Positions 5,546 to 5,651 of a DNA stretch of 5,651 nt are shown in pieces. The stretch covers positions 1 to 5,651 of the forward strand of contig JAGWHG010000044.1 in assembly GCA_028866975.1 (NCBI GenBank). The letters run 5' to 3'. The notes beneath the pieces are model-generated. The model was not told the origin of the DNA and searched no databases. It saw only the letters and a program-made list of their open reading frames with translations. A program made the translations under genes and the position numbers. This DNA comes from Microcaldota archaeon (GTDB lineage Archaea > Micrarchaeota > Micrarchaeia > Micrarchaeales > CABMGC01). Every line of letters starts with the position of its first letter. The stretch's first letter is position 1.

Positions 5546-5651
5546 TCACTTGCCTGCCTTTTGCATCTCCCTTATCTCCTTTTGGTTCGGCTTCTTCTTG
5601 AACTTGGAGTCGAACTTGAAGCATCGCTTTGAGCAGTAGTACTTTATCTGG
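5546..5651 (-). CDS. Partial gene: C-terminus of a small zinc-finger-like (TRASH/YHS-like) protein
   Basis: Only the last 34 codons are in the window; the 5' part runs off the right edge. The visible tail begins QIKYYCSKRCFKF and continues with a lysine-rich stretch (DSKFKKKPNQKEIREMQKAGK) to a TGA at 5548-5546. An aromatic pair followed by C-S-K-R-C and then F is the second half of a Cys4 treble-clef knuckle, as in TRASH, YHS and L24e-type domains. The first CxxC would lie outside the window. It does not match the conserved C-terminus of ribosomal protein L24e, so a metal-sensing or nucleic-acid-binding small protein is more likely. The membrane-protein gene starts four bases downstream. Confidence 0.65.
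   Translation of the reverse strand, partial: QIKYYCSKRCFKFDSKFKKKPNQKEIREMQKAGK

Noticed and set aside
5546..5651. Ribosomal protein L24e
   Set aside because: The CxxxC knuckle is similar, but the conserved L24e tail after it is not present.
1..5651. tRNA, rRNA, CRISPR or insertion sequence
   Set aside because: No cloverleaf, spaced repeat array, transposase motif or terminal inverted repeat was seen on either strand.

Overview
The window looks archaeal. AT-rich TATA-like boxes sit about 25 bases upstream of several start codons, which is the spacing expected when transcription starts at or next to the ATG (leaderless mRNA). AUA isoleucine and AGG/AGA arginine codons are frequent, genes are packed tightly on both strands, and the largest protein belongs to a mostly archaeal type of cobalamin-binding radical SAM enzyme. 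The lineage cannot be fixed from sequence alone. A small-genome DPANN archaeon of the Micrarchaeota type, or a Thermoplasmata-like acidophile, is my tentative guess.

Layout. (1) Bases 1-90 hold an unassigned edge and a promoter. (2) Bases 91-1971, plus strand: a four-helix membrane protein of unknown function, then its own promoter and a classical SDR oxidoreductase. Four bases after the SDR comes a four-helix membrane protein that resembles the small stand-alone relatives of heme-copper oxidase subunit I but lacks their helix-2 histidines. (3) Bases 1973-3220, minus strand: a small winged-helix-like protein, a DUF1653 protein one base after it, and a second SDR with an altered active site. 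(4) Bases 3221-3362: a divergent promoter region with two TATA boxes, one of them a perfect 17-base palindrome. (5) Bases 3363-5138, plus strand: a 591-residue B12-binding radical SAM protein, the centrepiece of the window. (6) Bases 5140-5651, minus strand: a four-helix membrane protein preceded by the 3' end of a gene for a Cys-containing, zinc-finger-like protein cut by the window edge.

How the genes may work together. The 657-1460 SDR and the 1465-1971 membrane protein form a clear two-gene operon, and the winged-helix and DUF1653 genes form another. The radical SAM gene is monocistronic in this view and faces the winged-helix gene across a short shared promoter region, so regulation of one by the other is possible but unproven. 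Two SDRs, three four-helix membrane proteins and a B12-radical SAM enzyme would fit lipid or membrane-associated redox metabolism. That theme is inference only. No RNA gene, mobile element, CRISPR array or long repeat was recognised.
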